64,000 nt of DNA. It comes from an uncultured Flavobacteriales bacterium. GTDB taxonomy: Bacteria; Bacteroidota; Bacteroidia; Flavobacteriales_G; Salibacteraceae. Position 1 is the stretch's first letter; each line of letters starts with the position of its first letter. Made by a program: the position numbers and the translations under genes. Under the pieces are notes generated by a model. It was not told where the DNA came from and ran no database searches. It was given only the letters and a program-made list of their open reading frames with translations. Of the stretch, positions 62,260 through 64,000 are shown piece after piece. The stretch covers positions 62,001 through 126,000 of the forward strand of contig CAJVZZ010000004.1 in NCBI GenBank assembly GCA_913020435.1. The letters run 5' to 3'.

Positions 62260-63315
62260 ATGCAAAAGGGAGTCAATAAATATATCGGATTCAATGACAT
62301 GTACCTAATGGTATTCGGAATTCCTCTATTGGGGTTTGTTATACCATATGTATTTTTTCATTTGAGTCCTTTTGACGAACAAATACCAATAGGATATTTT
62401 GTTGGAAGTTGCATACAAACCTGTCTTTATTGGATTGTATGTAGATATATTCATATTTTTTATAGAAAGAAATGGCCATCTATTTCTGACTTTAAGACAA
62501 GATTAACGGCAACGGGGTTATCAATTTTAATTTATTCTACTTGTTTTTGTTTTAGTATTACCTTTTTTATAAAAAAGGAAATGATTCCTTCGATTAAGGG
62601 ACTGACTGCATTGGATTATAATATTCCCAGTCTAACAGCAGCGCTGGTAATCGGGGCAATCTATGAAACCATTTACATTTTGTTCCAATTAAAACATGTG
62701 ATGGTAGAGCGTGAAATATTGAAAAAAGAAAATCTGCAATCGCAATTAGAAACATTGAAGAATCAGGTCAATCCTCATTTCTTATTCAATTCATTAAATA
62801 CATTGGCTTCTGTAATTCCAGAGGATCCGAAAATGGCCGTTGATTTTGTTCAAAATCTATCTGCGGTCTATCGATATATTTTGGAAATTAGAAGTCGTGA
62901 GTTTATTACAATTCAAGAAGAATTGAAGTGCATTCGAGCCTACGAGTTTCTGCTTAAAATTCGATTTGGTGAAAGCTTAAAACTTGAAATAGACATTAAT
63001 GAAATTGATTTGGAGAAGCAAATTGTTCCATTATCACTTCAAATGTTACTGGAAAATGCGATTAAACATAATGTTGTTTCAAAAAAACGCCCTTTGGAGA
63101 TTTCTATTTCAATTATTGTGGATAGGATTTTGATAGTGAATAATTTGCAACCTAAATTGGAGCAAGAGAAATCTACTAAAACTGGATTGGAAAATATAAG
63201 AAAACGCTATCAACTACTTTCAGGCAAAAGTATTGAAGTAATTCAAGGAAGTGATACCTTTTCAGTGACTTTGCCATTAATAGAAATAGAGGCTTATGAG
63301 AATATTGATCATTGA
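62260..63315 (+). CDS. LytS-type sensor histidine kinase
   Basis: A 351-aa membrane kinase. Four hydrophobic segments (about 14-33, 45-65, 85-108, 122-142) come before a linker coiled-coil (MVEREILKKENLQSQLETLK). The His_kinase domain shows LKNQVNPHFLFNSLNTLASV (phospho-acceptor His in NPHFLFN, about 173), VDFVQNLSAVYRYIL, FITIQEELKCIRAYEFLLKI and the N box LLENAIKHN (about 267). It is 11 bases after the TonB receptor and overlaps the LytTR regulator by 20 bases, so the three form an operon. The signal sensed is not evident. Confidence 0.92.
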   Translation: MQKGVNKYIGFNDMYLMVFGIPLLGFVIPYVFFHLSPFDEQIPIGYFVGSCIQTCLYWIVCRYIHIFYRKKWPSISDFKTRLTATGLSILIYSTCFCFSITFFIKKEMIPSIKGLTALDYNIPSLTAALVIGAIYETIYILFQLKHVMVEREILKKENLQSQLETLKNQVNPHFLFNSLNTLASVIPEDPKMAVDFVQNLSAVYRYILEIRSREFITIQEELKCIRAYEFLLKIRFGESLKLEIDINEIDLEKQIVPLSLQMLLENAIKHNVVSKKRPLEISISIIVDRILIVNNLQPKLEQEKSTKTGLENIRKRYQLLSGKSIEVIQGSDTFSVTLPLIEIEAYENIDH

Positions 63316-64000
63316 AGATGAGCAACCTGCAGCAAGGCGATTGATTAAGCTACTTCTGGAAATCGATCATTCCAACGAAATCCTAGAAGTTCTTGATTCT
63401 ATTGAAGATGCAGTAGCATGGCTAAAGATTATGCCTGCACCGGATTTGATTTTTTTGGATATTGAACTGGCTGATGGAAAGAGTTTTGAAATCTTTAAAC
63501 AAATAGAAATTCAGTCTCCAGTTGTATTTGCAACGGCTTATGACCAATATGCTATTGATGCATTTAAAGTAAATGGATTTGATTATTTACTAAAGCCAAT
63601 TGATCCTAAATTGTTATCTGAAACAATAGATCGTTTGATTCTGAGTAAGAATCAAGAGTCTCGATTGGATTTTTCAAATTTGGAGGATTTAATTAAAGTT
63701 TCAAAGGCCAAAAAAGAATATAAAGAGCGATTTTTGATTAAGGTTGGGGAGCAGTTAAAGTACGTTCCTATTGACAGAATTGCATATTTCTATTCTGATT
63801 CAAGTACTCCTTATTTACAAACAAGAGAAGGTAGAAGTTACATTGTTGATTTTTCGTTAGACGAACTAAACTCAATGCTTAACCCTAAAGATTTTTTTAG
63901 AATATCGAGAAAGTTCATTGTACATCACTCGTCAATTTCTGAAATTTCAACCTGGTTTAATGGAAGGCTCAAGCTTTCATTGAATCCAACTACTAAACTT
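63296..64000 (+). CDS. LytTR-type response regulator (3' end beyond window)
   Basis: ATG 63296 opens a frame that stays open to the window end (235 codons). The receiver shows IIEDEQPAARR (about 5-15), phospho-acceptor Asp55 in FLDIELADG, ATAYDQYAIDAFKVNGFDYL and Lys in LLKPID (about 105). A LytTR DNA-binding domain begins at about 145: RFLIKVGEQLKYVPIDRIAY, YLQTREGRSYIVDFSLDELN, FFRISRKFIVHHSSI. The end of the LytTR domain is missing. Overlap with the kinase gene supports a cognate pair. Confidence 0.93.
   Translation, partial: MRILIIEDEQPAARRLIKLLLEIDHSNEILEVLDSIEDAVAWLKIMPAPDLIFLDIELADGKSFEIFKQIEIQSPVVFATAYDQYAIDAFKVNGFDYLLKPIDPKLLSETIDRLILSKNQESRLDFSNLEDLIKVSKAKKEYKERFLIKVGEQLKYVPIDRIAYFYSDSSTPYLQTREGRSYIVDFSLDELNSMLNPKDFFRISRKFIVHHSSISEISTWFNGRLKLSLNPTTKL

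Overview
The window is an AT-rich chromosomal segment from a free-living member of the Bacteroidota, most likely Flavobacteriales or a Cryomorphaceae-like lineage. The evidence is the set of Bacteroidota-specific families: type IX secretion (T9SS) C-terminal sorting domains on four proteins, TonB-dependent receptors with a carboxypeptidase-like N-terminal domain, DUF6728, DUF4465, DUF2490, SMUG2, a GldI-like prolyl isomerase, the short form of phosphoglycerate mutase and TAnnTTTG-type -7 boxes. Shine-Dalgarno sequences are mostly absent. No tRNA, rRNA, CRISPR array, phage or insertion sequence was found.

Layout. 1-12 kb: 3'-truncated uvrB, a tiny DUF6728 membrane protein, a decayed GNAT acetyltransferase, an M1 peptidase, DUF493, a PBP4-type carboxypeptidase, an LPP20-like lipoprotein, an RND/MMPL exporter, an SDR enzyme and a double-VOC protein. 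12-15.5 kb: a truncated surface-protein remnant, a HEAT-repeat pseudogene with two ochre codons, a Cys-rich lipoprotein and an M14 peptidase. 15.6-19.2 kb: a tight five-gene minus-strand operon of lamin-tail protein, repeat lipoprotein, VTC-type polyphosphate polymerase domain, DUF4956 membrane protein and DUF2490 outer-membrane protein. 19.3-33 kb: SMUG2 glycosylase, Mn-type superoxide dismutase, gpmA, a tandem HAD phosphatase pair, a large BNR/VPS10 propeller protein, an AhpD-like enzyme, a lipid-anchored azurin, a GT-C-like membrane protein, queD, menB and monomeric isocitrate dehydrogenase.

34-39.7 kb is a cobalamin-riboswitch operon: DUF4465 T9SS protein, second T9SS protein, BtuB-like receptor and BtuG-like propeller lipoprotein, joined by overlapping start and stop codons. 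It reads as a B12 capture system in which two components appear to be T9SS cargo. 40-48 kb: a thiolase, a CotH-kinase/lamin-tail/T9SS protein flanked downstream by a decayed copy of the thiolase 3' end, three 33-bp-spaced direct repeats in front of a DUF4143 AAA ATPase, and a secreted M14 peptidase with a T9SS domain.

48-55.5 kb: PepSY and other membrane proteins, a 61-aa/29-aa overlapping small-protein pair, and a stress-type cluster (HflC, HflK, an HPF/RaiA-like protein, two small unknowns, a triple-BON protein and an AraC regulator with a heavy-metal-like N-terminus). 55.8-56.6 kb is a three-gene RimB-RimK-aspartoacylase locus collapsed to under 800 bp by deletions, a nonsense codon and frameshifts. 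56.7-64 kb: a periplasmic double TonB_C protein, two coupled FKBP lipoproteins, a FrnE-like DsbA, and a TonB receptor-LytS-LytTR operon that runs off the end.

The most interesting candidates are the VTC/DUF4956/lamin-tail operon with its distant CotH/lamin-tail partner, the T9SS version of the B12 operon, the iteron-like repeats before an ATPase that lacks a normal start codon, and the collapsed RimB-RimK locus.
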